64,000 bases of DNA from Larix kaempferi (taxonomy: Eukaryota; Streptophyta; Pinopsida; Pinales; Pinaceae): contig BSBM01000763.1 in assembly GCA_027924585.1 (NCBI GenBank), forward strand, positions 285,001 to 349,000, in the 5' to 3' direction. Position numbers and translations under genes: made by a program. The notes under the pieces are model-generated. The model did no database searches, was not told where the DNA came from, and worked only from the letters and a program-made list of their open reading frames with translations. Position 1 is the first letter of the stretch; each line of letters begins with the position of its first letter. Positions 1 through 11,519 of this stretch are shown here, in pieces.

Positions 1-849
1 TCCATATTTACCATCCTTACAATATCCCCTCACCTTTAATAATGATTTGTTTTCCAAAAACCAAGACTTTACCACTTCATGCTCTATTCAACATGATCAT
101 TGTTGGTATAGTCCCCAGTTCCCCACTCTCCAACACCTCCCCACCCTAGATATTGCACATTGAAAGGTCAAATTATATTCCCCCTAATCACCCTTCCCAA
201 GACCATGATCCTTGTTAGGAACCTTTGCATCCTCCTTGAGGTTTTGCACAATACAAGGTATACATTCATTCTATTGTGATGCATTGTTGAATTCAACCAT
301 GGGTATTTTAAACTCAAAATCACATTCTATCATCTCAAGGTTTATAGATAAGGAAATAGTTTGTTGTTGTTTCTTCAACTCCTTAAGGTGTTATATAACC
401 TAGTAATTTATGATGGTAAAGGACATTGCCTCAAATGGAAGGATATACCATTCCACTATGAAGACAAATTAATCAAACTAGGTGCAAAATTTAGAATTGA
501 TAACATTAAGGGAGAAAGCAAAAAATGCAGCCAATTAAGGTTACCTTATTTGATGTATAAAAACAATCAAACTATTCCCAAGGAATCTCTAGTCATCTAT
601 GTTTTAGGGTGTTACTACCATAATTTTTTTGAATTCATGGCTAGGAAAGACACTAGTTTCTCCTCTCTACACTTGACCAACCATCATCTATATTGATTGG
701 AATTGTAAGGGATAACGAGGTTTATTCGAACACAAATAAACCAACATAGTCTGTAGTTGCATATGTTAATTTGTAAAGTGGTAAGTTATGTTGGAATGTG
801 TTAGGTTCATTGTATAATGGCACTAATATATTATTTGTTGTTTCTTTTG
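1..849. other. Unassigned left edge
   Basis: No gene is recognised here. An open frame at 361-696 on the plus strand (111 residues) has mixed, protein-like composition but I recognise no family, and it lacks a convincing promoter or splice context. The sequence just before 850 ends in a TTTCTTTTGCAG-like splice acceptor (about 840-852), which could lead into the transposase-like frame that follows. Confidence 0.3.
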
Positions 850-1877
850 CAGGGGTAGGCCCGATAGTTGTGTTAAAGAGACTTTTGGAGATGGGAAACT
901 CATGAAACGCAAAAAAAATAGAAGGAATCTGCCCATTGAAAAGGTCAATGACTTAAGAGAAAAGGCTAGGTTGGGAATGGAAAGATTGAGACATAGTCGT
1001 ATCATTGCCCCGGATCGTGCCACTGATCCTAACACAGTTGTTGACACGAAAACCTCTTGTTCAGCACCACGGGTAAAGCAGTCGTGTCCAACGAACCCAA
1101 CTCAACAATATCCAACCAACGAGTCATGTTGAAGTTCCTCATGACACAAGAATTTTGGGAGATGCTGTATGTGTAGAGATGGACATACAAGCCTTGCTTA
1201 ATTTGCAATATCCCTAAGAAGACCACAACCATGTCGACCACACTCCCATTATGGCCCAATCTATGAACGAAGCACCACAACAAACAAGCTCCGGTATCCA
1301 TGTCTCATGTCCACCCTCCCTACCTCGACTGTCCAGTGCAAGAAGAAGAACTCCTAGATGTATTCATGTGGATGAGAGTGCTATGTCGGGGTTTGAAGGC
1401 AAGTTTCCAAAATGCAATATCGAATGGAAATGCAACAATATTGTCAAAGAATATTTTGAATCCAAAGGTGATGTAGGTAAATGTCAATTATTGCTATGTT
1501 TGTTAAAGTCACGTTCTTTAGCTGTTGTTAGGAGAATTTTGGGCATAAAGATGGTTAAAAGTTCAGAGGCCAACAGTCATATTGTTAGAAATCTCCAATA
1601 TGCGTTTAATGCAATTGGGACGATGTCTCGTACAAAAGAGCTTTGTGCGGCTCGTCGTGTTTTAGCAGAATCAGTTGTAAGCAAGTCCACAAGGCAACGT
1701 CGCCTGCTATCACACACTTCTCACATAGTCAAATTAAATAGAAAAACTATTAAAAGGTGCTCTGTTATAAGAGAAAATCTTGACACTCCGGGTGGAAACG
1801 ATTGTTGGGATTTTGTTTGTAGGTTTCCTCATACAGATAGGAAGCTATCCGAATGGAGGAGAGGGGTACCCCTATGA
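850..1877 (+). pseudogene. Transposase-like protein, N-terminal part (element 1, ORF1)
   Basis: Two open segments (902-1132 and 1251-1877) together read like the front half of a DNA-transposon protein. It begins with a Lys/Arg-rich stretch (MKRKKNRRN) and then a polar linker. A conserved block follows near 1650-1860 with a STRQRRLLSHT motif, then a W-D-F-x-C-R-F-P-H-T-D-R segment. The same block occurs in the gene at 26128-29187, as STRQNHLTTQL and then W-A-I-I-Y-R-H-P-Y-K-D-R at matching spacing, so I treat the two as copies of one family. The frame is broken near 1130-1250. It ends abruptly where the 359-bp satellite starts at about 1877, so the catalytic half is missing or displaced. The exact transposase superfamily is not established. 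Confidence 0.55.
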
Positions 1878-3026
1878 CTATCTGGACATCCTAAATCCAA
1901 CAGAGTCAATGGTTCATCGATTGGAGCCACAGTCATCATTCTATGGCTCGTTCTGTCTCGCATCCAAAAGGCCTTCAGTGATAGCTGTTGAATACCTGTC
2001 AGGGGCATAGAAGTCCAACCGTGCAGCTAAACCCGGTTCCGGGGAGTCCTGTAAGTGTGTCTAGGGAGGTTTCGACTAGGAATGCTAGCCAGAAGTTCCC
2101 GGTGGAGGATTTTTCAAACTTGACCCCCGTGTGCAAAAAATGCACACTCCCTCACTGAGGAAAACCCTAGTTTCAAAAATGGACCTGCAAGGTGACACCT
2201 AGGCCATTATACCAGAGATGGGGGGCACCCCTGGCACTATCCGAATGTCCTGAATCCAATGGAGTCAACGGTTTGTCGATCAGAGCCATGGCCGTCATTC
2301 TATGGATCGTTCTGTCTCGCATCCAAAAGGCCTTTAGGGACACCTACTAGATACCTACTGGGGGCATAGAAGTCCAACCGTGCAACAAAACCGGGTTTTG
2401 GGGAGTCCTGCAAGTGTGTCTAGGTAGGTTTCTGCTGGGAAAGCTATTCGTAAGTGCTCGGCGGCTGATTTTGCAAAGTTGACCACCGTGTGTACAAATT
2501 GCACACTCCCTCACTGAGCAAAACCCTAGTTTCCAAGATGGACCTGTAAGGTGACACCTGGGCCATTGGACCAGAGGAGAGGGTCACCCATAGCACTATC
2601 CGGCAGTCCTGAATCCAATGGAGTCGACAGTTCGTCGATTAAAGCCACGGTCATCATTCTATGGATCTTTCTGTCTCACATCCAAAAGGCCTTAAGGGAC
2701 ACCTGTTGGATACCTGCCGGGGGCATAGAAGTCCAACCATGCAGCAAAACCGGGTTTCGGGGAGTCCTATAAGTGTGTTGAGGGAGGTTCCAACTGGGAA
2801 CGCTATCCGTAAGTGCCCGGTGGATGATTTTGAAAAGTTGACCCCCGTGTGCAACAATTGTGCACTCCCTCACTGAGCAAAACCCTAGTTTCCTAGATGT
2901 ACCTAGAAGGTGACACCCGAGGCATTGGATCAGAGGGGAGGGGCACCACTAGCACTATCCGGGCATCCTGAATCCAACGGATTTGACGGTTCGTCGATCC
3001 GAGCCACGGTTGTCATTCTATGGCTC
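1877..3026 (+). repeat. Satellite array A, about 3.2 units of about 359 bp
   Basis: The same text recurs every 358-360 bases. The box CTCACTGAG followed by (C/G)AAAACCCTAG appears near 2151, 2510 and 2869, and the block containing CACTATCC recurs near 2236, 2594 and 2952. Units also share an AAGTCCAACCGTGCAGC-like box and a GTGTGCAAAAA-like box. Copies differ by scattered substitutions, so the array is old. It cuts into the transposase-like frame on its left and stops at the NOV pseudogene on its right. Short open frames inside it are shadows of the repeat. Confidence 0.9.
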
Positions 3027-4030
3027 GTTTTATACCCCTACATTCTGAGAAGGTTGAGGATGTAAAGCAACAGCTCTCTAGTATTCATCTTGAAGCTCTT
3101 TTGTTTATGTCTAAGATAAAGAAGCTCTCAGTTCGTGAGCTGGAACATATCGATCTTAACAGGATTTATACAATCTCTATTTTATGAGAAACTGACCTTA
3201 GAACTTCTCGTAGTAATGACAATGAATCCTTCATTTTGCACTTGTTAGTAGAATAAGATCAATTTTCGACAAAACAATGTAGTTATTACATGTGGAGGCA
3301 GCGGTTTCCCGTGGAAAATGAGAGTAGGGTTTAGCAAAGAAAAGATGTTGGGAAATGGGCTATTACGTTAGCTTTTCCGATGGGCGAGCGACTTACAGAA
3401 GGAAATATGGCGGTTGTAGGTATATATGCTTTTCTTCCAACGAAAATTGTAATAGGATTTCCATTTATAATACGGGCATATTTTTTACTGGTTTCATCAA
3501 GAGAAAGTATCATTTTCAATAACAAGTGGAACCATGGAATCCTTCGTTGTGTTCCATTAGCCTTTTGTTCAGCATTTCATGCTTTGATAAGTGGTAATTC
3601 ACCTCTATCATCGAAGGAAAATATTATTCCATGCCTGAATCTACCCAGAAGGCAATTATAAATTTCGATCCTCGAGAATGCCTGAATCTACCGAGAAGGC
3701 AATTATAAATTTAGATCCTAGAGAAGGTGAGAAACTGTATGAGTGTTTGAATTAGTATCCTAAAATTACAGAGTTTTCTATCTCAAAGTTTGTTGAGCGG
3801 CTCCTGGATGTAGTATCAGACTCAACAGATAGTAAACTTGTTATCACCACTATACATTTTTTGCACTATTCATCTGCAAATAACTACGTCTGACCCGAAG
3901 AGCTTACCAGTATTTGCAAGAATATTCCCCTAGTAGATGAAGGTGTAAAAATCATTAGGGTACGAGGTTCTCTGAATTTTCTTTAGCCTGCATCCACGAG
4001 TAATTGGGCCAAGTTAATTGGGCCAAGGTG
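3027..4030 (+). pseudogene. NO VEIN (NOV)-like gene fragment, decayed
   Basis: Translation gives a recognisable piece of the large plant protein NO VEIN, which carries a histidine-kinase/HSP90-like ATPase fold and acts in vein and auxin-related development. Visible family landmarks in order are QQLSSIHLEALLFMSKIK near 3080, YYMWRQRFPVE near 3285, ITLAFPMGERL near 3370, and YAFLPTKIVIGFPFII followed by SSRESIIFNNKWN at 3425-3535. PLVDEGVK lies near 3930 and SNWAKLIG near 4000. The frame is broken by a TGA near 3185, further stops near 3255, 3752 and 3890, a stop just before the last motif, and a frameshift near 3340. A short stretch at 3615-3660 is repeated at 3675-3710. Only an internal part is present, with a satellite on each side, so this is a dead fragment rather than a host gene. 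Confidence 0.85.
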
Positions 4031-5120
4031 TCCTTGAATGGCCCTAAGTTGCCCGACTAGAATTCCCATAGCAACCAAACCGTGGCTCCGTTCATGAATA
4101 CGTCGATTTCGGTACGTCCGGGATGCCGGGTTTCAGCTAGGGGACCCCCCACAGCGTGCCTCGAAGACCTGGAAGCAGTTCCAATGGGCCATCTTCCAGA
4201 ACTAGGGTTTTGTTTAGTGAGGGTCATTCCAAAATCGCTCAAGGGGGCCATTTCTCACCTAGAGGCAACCGGGGATGCATGGCCACCATAGACAGGTACA
4301 TAATGGCCACGTGGACATGTGGGAGTTGATGGAATCCAAGTCCGCTTACCGGTTTGGGTTCCGTGGCCCCGAAGCAAATCCCCCAAGTGTCCCTGAATGA
4401 CCTCGGGGTGCCCGAGTAGAATTCCTGTAGCACCCGAACCGTGGCTCCGTTGGTGAATCCGTCGATTATGGTGGGTCCAGGACGTCGGGTTTCAACTAGC
4501 CCCCCCCCCCCATAGCTTCCCTCGAAGACCCAGAAGTGGTGATAACGGGCCATCTCCAGAGCTAGGGTTTTGCTCAGTGAGGGCCATTCCAAATTCTCTC
4601 AAGGGGGCCATTTCTCGTCCAGAGGACCCTGAGCATGCATAGCCACTGTGGACAGGTCTACAATGGCCACGTGGACCTATGGGAGCCGACGGAATCCAAG
4701 TCTGCTCGCCGGTTTGGGTTCCGTGGCCCTGGAGCAAATCCCCAAAGTGTCCCTAAATGGCCCCAGGGTGCCCGACTAGCATGCCCGTAGCAGCCAAACC
4801 GTGGCTTTGTTGGAGAATCCGTTGATTTCGGTGGGTCCGAGACATCGGGTTTCATCTAGGAGACCCCCCATAGCGTCCCTCGAAGACCCAAAAGCAGTGC
4901 CAATGGGCCATCTCCGAAGCTAGGGTTTTGCTCCGTTAGGGCCATTCCAAATTCGCTCAAGGGGGCCATTTCTCGTCTGGAGGCCCCCGGGCGTGCGTGA
5001 CCACAGTGGATAGGTCCATAATGGCCACGTGGACCTGTGGGAGGTGACGGAATCTAATTGCACTCGCCGGTTTGGGTTCCGTGGCCCCAGGGAAAATCCC
5101 CCAAGTGTCGCTGAAGGGGT
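4031..5120 (-). repeat. Satellite array B, inverted half (about 3 units of 358 bp)
   Basis: The box CTAGGGTTTTG recurs at about 4203, 4561 and 4919, an exact 358-base step. Each unit holds AAGGGGGCCATTTCTC and GTGGCTCCGTT blocks. Read on the plus strand the units are the reverse complement of those at 5121-6548. The DNA is markedly GC-richer than its surroundings. The array begins directly after the NOV fragment. Confidence 0.9.
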
Positions 5121-6548
5121 GCAAAAACCCTAGCTCCGGAGATGGCCCATTGGCATCACTTCCACATCTTCAAGGGACTTTGTGGGGGCAGGGCTAGCTA
5201 AAACCTAGCATCCCGGAACCATCAGAATTAGAAGATTCACGAACAGAGCCACGGTTTCGGTGTTATGGGCATTCTAGTCGGGCACCCCGGGGCTATTCAA
5301 GGACACCTTAAGGATTTGCCCTGAGGCCACGGAACCCAAATCGACGAGCTGAATTGGATTCCATCACCTCCCACATGTCCATGTCACCATTGTGTACCTA
5401 TCCACAGTGGCCACGCATTCCCGAGGGCCTCTAGATGAGAAATGGCCCCCTTGAGCGAAATTGGAATGGCCCTCACTGAGCAACACCCTAGCTCCGGAGA
5501 TGGCCCATTGGCACCGCTTCCAAGTTTTCGATGGATGCTTTGGGGTGTCCCCTAGATTTAAACCGACGTCCCAGACCCACCGAAACCAACGGATTCACCA
5601 ACGGAGCCATGGTTCGGGTGCTACGGGCATTCTAGTCGGGCACCTAGGGGCCATTCAAGGACACTGGGGGTCATTCAGGGACACTGGGGGGATTTTCTCT
5701 GGGGACACGAAACCCAAACCGGCGAGTGGACTTGGATTCCATTGGCTCCCACAGGTCCACAGGGCCATTGTGGACCTATCCACGGTGTCCACATACGCCC
5801 AGGGGCCTCCAGGCGAGAAATGGCCCCCTTGAGCGATTTTGGAATGACCCTCACTGAGCAAAACCCTAGGTCGGAGATGGCCCATTGGCACCACTTCTGG
5901 GTCTTCGAGGCACACTATGGGGGGGGCCCTAGCTGAAACCCAACATCTCGGACTCACCGGAATCAAGGAATTCATGAACGAAGCCACAGTTTGGCTTCTA
6001 TGGGCATTCTAGTTGGGCACCCCGGGGCCATTCAGGGACACTTTGGAATTTGCTCCAGGGCCACAGCACCCAAACCAGCAAGCGGACCTGGATTCCTTCA
6101 GCTCCCACAGGTCCACGCGGCCATTGTGGACCTGTCCACGGTGGCCACGCACACCCAAGGGACTCCGGACGAGAAATGGCCCCATTGAGCGATTTTGGAA
6201 TGGCCATCACTGAGCAAAACCCTAGATCTAGAGATGGCCCATTAGCACCGCTTCCGGGTCTTCAAGGAACGTTGTGGGGGGGGGCCTAGCTGAAACCTGG
6301 CACCTAAGGCCCACCAGAATCAACAGATTCACCAACGGAGCCAGGGTTTGGCCGCTATGGACATTCTAGTCAGGCACCCTGGGGCCATTCAGGGACACTT
6401 TGGGGATTTGCTCCGGGGCCACAGAACCCAAACCGACAAACAAACTTGGATTTTGTCTACTCCCAAAGGTCGACATGGCCCTTGTGGACCTGTCCACGGT
6501 GACCACGCATGCCCAGGGGCCTCTGGACGAGAAATGCCCCCTTGAGTA
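5121..6548 (+). repeat. Satellite array B, direct half (about 4 units of 357-376 bp)
   Basis: The box ACCCTAGCTCCGGAGATGG and its variants occur near 5127, 5486, 5862 and 6219. Units carry GAGAAATGGCCCCCTTGAGC and GCATTCTAGTCGGGCACC blocks, which are reverse complements of boxes in the preceding half. Several open frames of 60-120 residues appear on both strands of these units. They repeat with the unit and have no family resemblance, so I do not call them genes. The array ends where GAT-rich repeats begin. Confidence 0.9.
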
Positions 6549-8015
6549 AATTTGCAACCTAGAGATGATAGTGATGATGGATATGTTCATGATGATGATG
6601 ATGGTGATGATGATGAAGACGTTGATGATGATGGTGATGGTGATGGTGATGATCAAAAGGATGGTTTAGTGCTAGGGTTTGGGTGCGCGTCTAGAGTTAG
6701 AGAAGGAAATTGAATTACGGTTAGAGTTAGAGTTAATGATGATGATGAAGATGGTGATGATGATGATGAAGATGGTGATGATGGTGATGGTGATGGTGAT
6801 GGTGATGGTGATGGTGATGAATATGGTTTAGTGCTAGGGTTTGGGTGAGGGTTAGGGCTAGAGTTATAGAAGGAAATTGAATTAGGGTTAGAGTTAGAGT
6901 TAATAATGATGATTAAGATGGTGATGATGATGATGAATATTGTGATGATGGTGATGGTGATGGTGGTTATGAAGAAGATGGTTTAGTGCCAGGGTTTGGG
7001 TGAGGGTTAGGGCTAGAGTTATAGAAGGAAATTGAATTAGGGTTAGAGTTAGAGTTAATGATGATGATGAACATGGTGATGATGATGATGAAGATGGTGG
7101 TAATTGTGATGGTGATGGTGATGGTGATGGTGATGATGATGGTGGTGATGAAGAAGATGGTTTAGTGCTAGGGTTTGGGTGAGGGTTCGGGGCTAGAGTT
7201 ATAGAAGGAAATTGAATTAGTGTTAGAGTTAGAGTTAATGATGACGATGAAGATGGTGATGATGATGAAGACATTGATGATGATGGCAATGGCAATGGTT
7301 ATGGTGATGGTCATGATGAAGAACATGGTTTAGTGCTAGGGTTTGGGTGAGGGTTAGGGTTAGAGTTATAGAAGGAAATTGCATTAGGGTTAGAGTTAGA
7401 GTTAATGATGATGATGAAGATGGTGTTGATGATGATGAAGATGGTGATGATGGTGATGGTGATGGTGATGGTGATGGTGGTGATGAAGAAGATGGTTTAG
7501 TGCTAGGGTTTGGGTGAGGGTTAGGGCTAGAGTTATAGAAGGAAATTGAACTAGGGTTAGAGTTAGAGTTAATGATGATGATGAAGATGGTGATGATGAT
7601 GATGAAGATGGTGATGATGGTGATGGTGATGGTGATGGTAATGGTGATGGTGATGGTGATGGTGATGGTGGTGATGCAGAAGATGGTTTAGTGCTAGGGT
7701 TTCGGTGAGGGTTAGGGCTAGAGTTATAGAAGGAAATTGAAATAGGGTTAGAGTTAGAGTTAATGATGACAATGAAGATCGGGATGATGATGAATACGTT
7801 GATGATGATGGCAATGGCGATGGTTATGGTGATGGTGATGATGAAGAATATGGTTTAGTGCTAGGGTTTGGGTGATGGTTAGGGCTAGATTTATAGAAGG
7901 AAATTGAATTAGGGTTAGAGTTAGAGTTAATGATGATGATGAAGATGGTGATGATGATGATGAAGACGATGATGGTGATGGTGATGGTGATGGTGATGGT
8001 GGTGGTGAGATTGGA
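6549..8015. repeat. GAT-rich minisatellite with telomere-like spacers, block 1
   Basis: Each unit of about 145-190 bp combines a variable run of GATGAT/GGTGAT triplets with a conserved spacer. The spacer contains GGTTTAGTGCTAGGGTTT, GGGTGAGGGTTAGGGC and GAAGGAAATTGAATTAGGG. Spacers start near 6663, 6835, 6980, 7159, 7327, 7494, 7684 and 7852. Length varies mainly in the triplet runs. Long His-rich and Ser-rich open frames on the minus strand, and Asp/Met-rich ones on the plus strand, are artefacts of the repeat. Confidence 0.95.
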
Positions 8016-9354
8016 GAAATATACATTATGTTATAAATAATGTAGAAATGAGTTGGTATTTGGTTTTTATTGGGAACATAAAGGTTTATTGTTGAATTTC
8101 AGTTTCAATTGGTGCTAGGTTGTATTCTAAACTTTTAGAGATCTAGATCCGTGATTCTAGGATCCAGAGAGTTCATAATTCTCCTATATATGTAACTTTT
8201 TTTCAAGGAATAGATGAATCAATTGTGGTGTGGTTGAGACAATCTTGTCTCAACATTGTGTGAGCAATGATGTGTTTGATTTTTATTTCTATATTAGAGT
8301 TGGTATAGGGATAACTCCCTCATGAGAGGGCCCATGATTGTGAGAGATAACTATGAGGGTTTATCCCATGTAGGATTAGATTAATATGAGAGAGTAGATT
8401 ATGTTTTTTCAGTGTTTGTATTTTGTGGAATGTGTTTTTGTGTATTATTACCGCGTGCATGTGGAAATTTGATATGGTGTGTTCGTTATAGTGTGTTTGT
8501 GCCATTGTTGGTAGTTGCATGAGAGAAAGGGTGATCTTGTGCATATGAGTATTCAAAATACAAAATCATATTTTCTCTCATCATTGAACCCTTCAAGTGT
8601 TTCCATGTATATCCCTATTTCTAAGTCTTCACGCACAAAGGTATTCTTCATATACGTCTAATAAATCTCAAGAATGATAATAGAAACCTAATCAAATCAA
8701 TTTTTGCAATAGGGAAAAAGGTTCCCTCATTAGAAATTCCCTACACCTTAGTGTAGGCTTTGGATATGATCCCATGTTTATAATTTTTGGCAACTACATA
8801 TATTGCTTGTTTCTTCTTCAATAATTATAGCCCATATGAACGTTACCCCTATCTTGTAGCACCATAACCCTTATAACCGCTTAATTTAGGTAAAGATAAA
8901 ATAAATATTAAACTGAGAATGAGAAAACTTCAAATTAGGATCCCAACTCAATGCACTTATCACGTAGAGTGACTTTCCAAATCAACTACAATTCTCTACC
9001 ATTCAAGATTGCGTTGTCTAGGGATTAAAATATGCTTCTTTTTATATTTGATGATAACTTCAACGATAATTAGTGTTGAATTTAGGTTAAATAAAAATAA
9101 AACAATGTGCATGGTCATCTACAAGTAAGTAAAACCAAGAAAAAACATAAAAATATCACATTTCAACCATTGCCAAGCCCAGAAGAACCTTTGTCGGTGA
9201 GTCCCAACCATTTTTAGCTTTGATTCATTGCTTTCAAGCTAGGAATTCCACTAACTAGTTCACCTTCAAATCTTGTAAAGTTCCCCTTGTCCCCTAACTA
9301 AAATATACAAATTGAAGAGGGTTTACCAATAATAATTGTTGGAAATGATTTATA
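8016..9354. other. Non-repetitive island between the two minisatellite blocks
   Basis: This AT-rich 1.3 kb interrupts the GAT-rich array. It holds no convincing gene. It includes a perfect palindrome at 8233-8254. Because identical repeat text continues on both sides, the island may be an old insertion into one array, but I cannot define its ends or a target duplication. Confidence 0.5.
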
Positions 9355-10028
9355 CTGAGTATGGTGATGGTGATGGTGGTGATGAAGAAGATGGTTTAGT
9401 GCTAGGGTTTGGGTGAGGATTAGGGCTAGAGTTATAAAAGGAAATTGAATTAGTGTAAGAGTTAGAGTTAATGATGATGATGAAGATGGTGATGATGATG
9501 ATGAAGATGGAGATGGTGATGGGGATGGTGATGGTGATGGTGGTGATGGAGAAGATGGTTTAGTGTTAGGGTTTGGGTGAGGGTTAGGGCTAGAGTTATA
9601 GAAGGAAATTGAATTAGGGTTAGAGTTAGAGTTAATGATGATGATGAAGATGGTGGTGATGATGAAGACGTTGATGATGATGGTAATGGTGATGGCGGTG
9701 ATGGAGATGTTGATGAGGAACCTAGATATGACAAGATGGTGATGGTGGTGATTATGGTGATGGTGATGGTGATGGTGATGATGGTGATGGTGATGGTGAT
9801 GGTGGTGATGAAGAAGATGGTTTAGTGCTAGGGTTTGGGTGAGGGTTAGGGCTAGAGTTATAGAAGGAAATTGAATTATGGTTAGAGTTAAATTACATGA
9901 TGATGATGAAGATGGTGGCGATGATGAAGATGTTGATGATGATGGTGATGGTGATAGTGATGGTGATGGTGATGATGGAGATGTTGATGAGGAACCTAGA
10001 GATGACAATGATGATGAAGATGTTGATG

Positions 10029-10059
<31 letters not shown>

Positions 10060-10574
10060 AGACGTTGATGGTGATGGTGATGGTGAATAAGATGGCTTAG
10101 TGCTAGGGTGTGGGTGAGGGTTAGGCATAGAGTTATAGAATGAAATTGAATTAGGGTTATAGTTAGAGTTAATGATGATGATGAAGATGCTTGTGATGAT
10201 GAAGACGGTGATGATGATGGTGATGGTGATGGTTATGGTGATGGTGATAGTGATGACGAAGAAGATGTGATGATTGAGATGTTGATGAGGAACCTAGAGA
10301 TGACAATGATGATGAAGATGTTCATCATGATGATGATGGTGATGATGATGAAGATGTTGATGATGATGGTGATGGCAATGGTGATGGTGATGGTGATGAT
10401 GGAGAAGATGGTTTAGTGCTAGGGTTTGGATGAGGGTTAGGGCTAGAGTTAGAGAAGGAAATTTAATTAGGGTTAGAGTTAGATTTAATGATGATTATGA
10501 AGATGGTGATGATGATGATGAAGATGGTGATGATGGTGATGGTGATGATGATGGTGGTGATGAAGAAGATGGTT
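9355..10574. repeat. GAT-rich minisatellite with telomere-like spacers, block 2
   Basis: This block has the same design as 6549-8015. Spacers with TTTAGTGCTAGGG or close variants lie near 9393, 9557, 9819, 10093 and 10409. A longer sub-motif including GATGAGGAACCTAGA recurs near 9714, 9988 and 10285, pointing to a higher-order unit of about 270-300 bp here. The 276-residue minus-strand open frame across it is low-complexity Ser/Pro/His sequence and is not a gene. Confidence 0.95.
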
Positions 10575-11519
10575 TTGACTACTAAGGATGGATGTTTTCA
10601 TCTTGACCATGGTTGAGGTGATGAAAATGAGGTTCACATGACTCCAATGAATCTTCCATGGATCATGGGGTAAAATGATGTCTTGAACCATTCGGTTGAC
10701 TATGTTCATTATGTGTCTTAACATCAAACAATCCAAGAAACTTAAATTACAAAGAGTGATTATCAATATTACCAAAACATTGAAGACATTATTAACACTA
10801 AGGGTCTATGCCAACTTGTGCAAGTAGTAGTTCAACACATTAACCATGCTTTCATTAAAGGAACATACTAACACACAAATATCGATCCATATGTAACTAT
10901 GATAACAATTCTATTTTATTGCTCAATCCAATCGCACCTATGCACACCCCTCATGTTTGAACTAATTCAAGTGATATGGTTAACCCTTCCATCCAAGCAC
11001 ACATATGAACTTCTCATATATCTAGGTTAATTTGATATAATATGTGATGCAATGCTTGTTAGAATTGACTATTATAACCATTACAAGGTTAAGTATGGAA
11101 GAAATCATCATCTCCTATTCATTTTTTTGTAGCCCTAAAGTCACAACACTTTGTAATGTAAATATGACTCCTTAGGTTGCTTGGCTAGGTATCTTGTTGC
11201 TAAAAGGAAAAGATGCAAGACCCATTCAAATACAAGGGACTCATATTGAGGTCACTTGGTGTCTAGAAATAACATCTATATGTATGTGAGAACGTTTCCA
11301 TAACATTCTTTTTGAAGACAAAATCATGTATGAAAAATGTAATCAAAGACAAACTCATATAGACAAGTGCAAATCCATGTATTAATATGCAAAAATGATC
11401 CAATCATGTACACTTTTTGGAAAAATGGAACATCGTTCCCAGTGTCTGTATAATGGAAACTTGTGCCCCATACGAAAAAAGGAAACTCGATCCCTATACA
11501 AAATATGGCCCATGGTGCC
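10575..11519. other. No gene seen
   Basis: This is ordinary AT-rich sequence downstream of the minisatellite and downstream of minus-strand gene A. No coding exon, RNA gene or clear repeat was found. It may contain the 3' flank of gene A. Confidence 0.5.

Noticed and set aside
4239-4592. 117-codon minus-strand frame in the satellite
   Set aside because: It repeats with the 358-bp unit and similar frames appear on both strands of every unit. No family resemblance.
5461-5832. 123-codon plus-strand frame in the satellite
   Set aside because: It spans more than one repeat unit and reflects the high GC content of the array, not a gene.
9298-10128. 276-codon minus-strand open frame with long His and Ser/Pro runs
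   Set aside because: It is the translation of GAT/GGT triplet repeats and the telomere-like spacer. Several frames are open on both strands at once, and the protein has no complexity.
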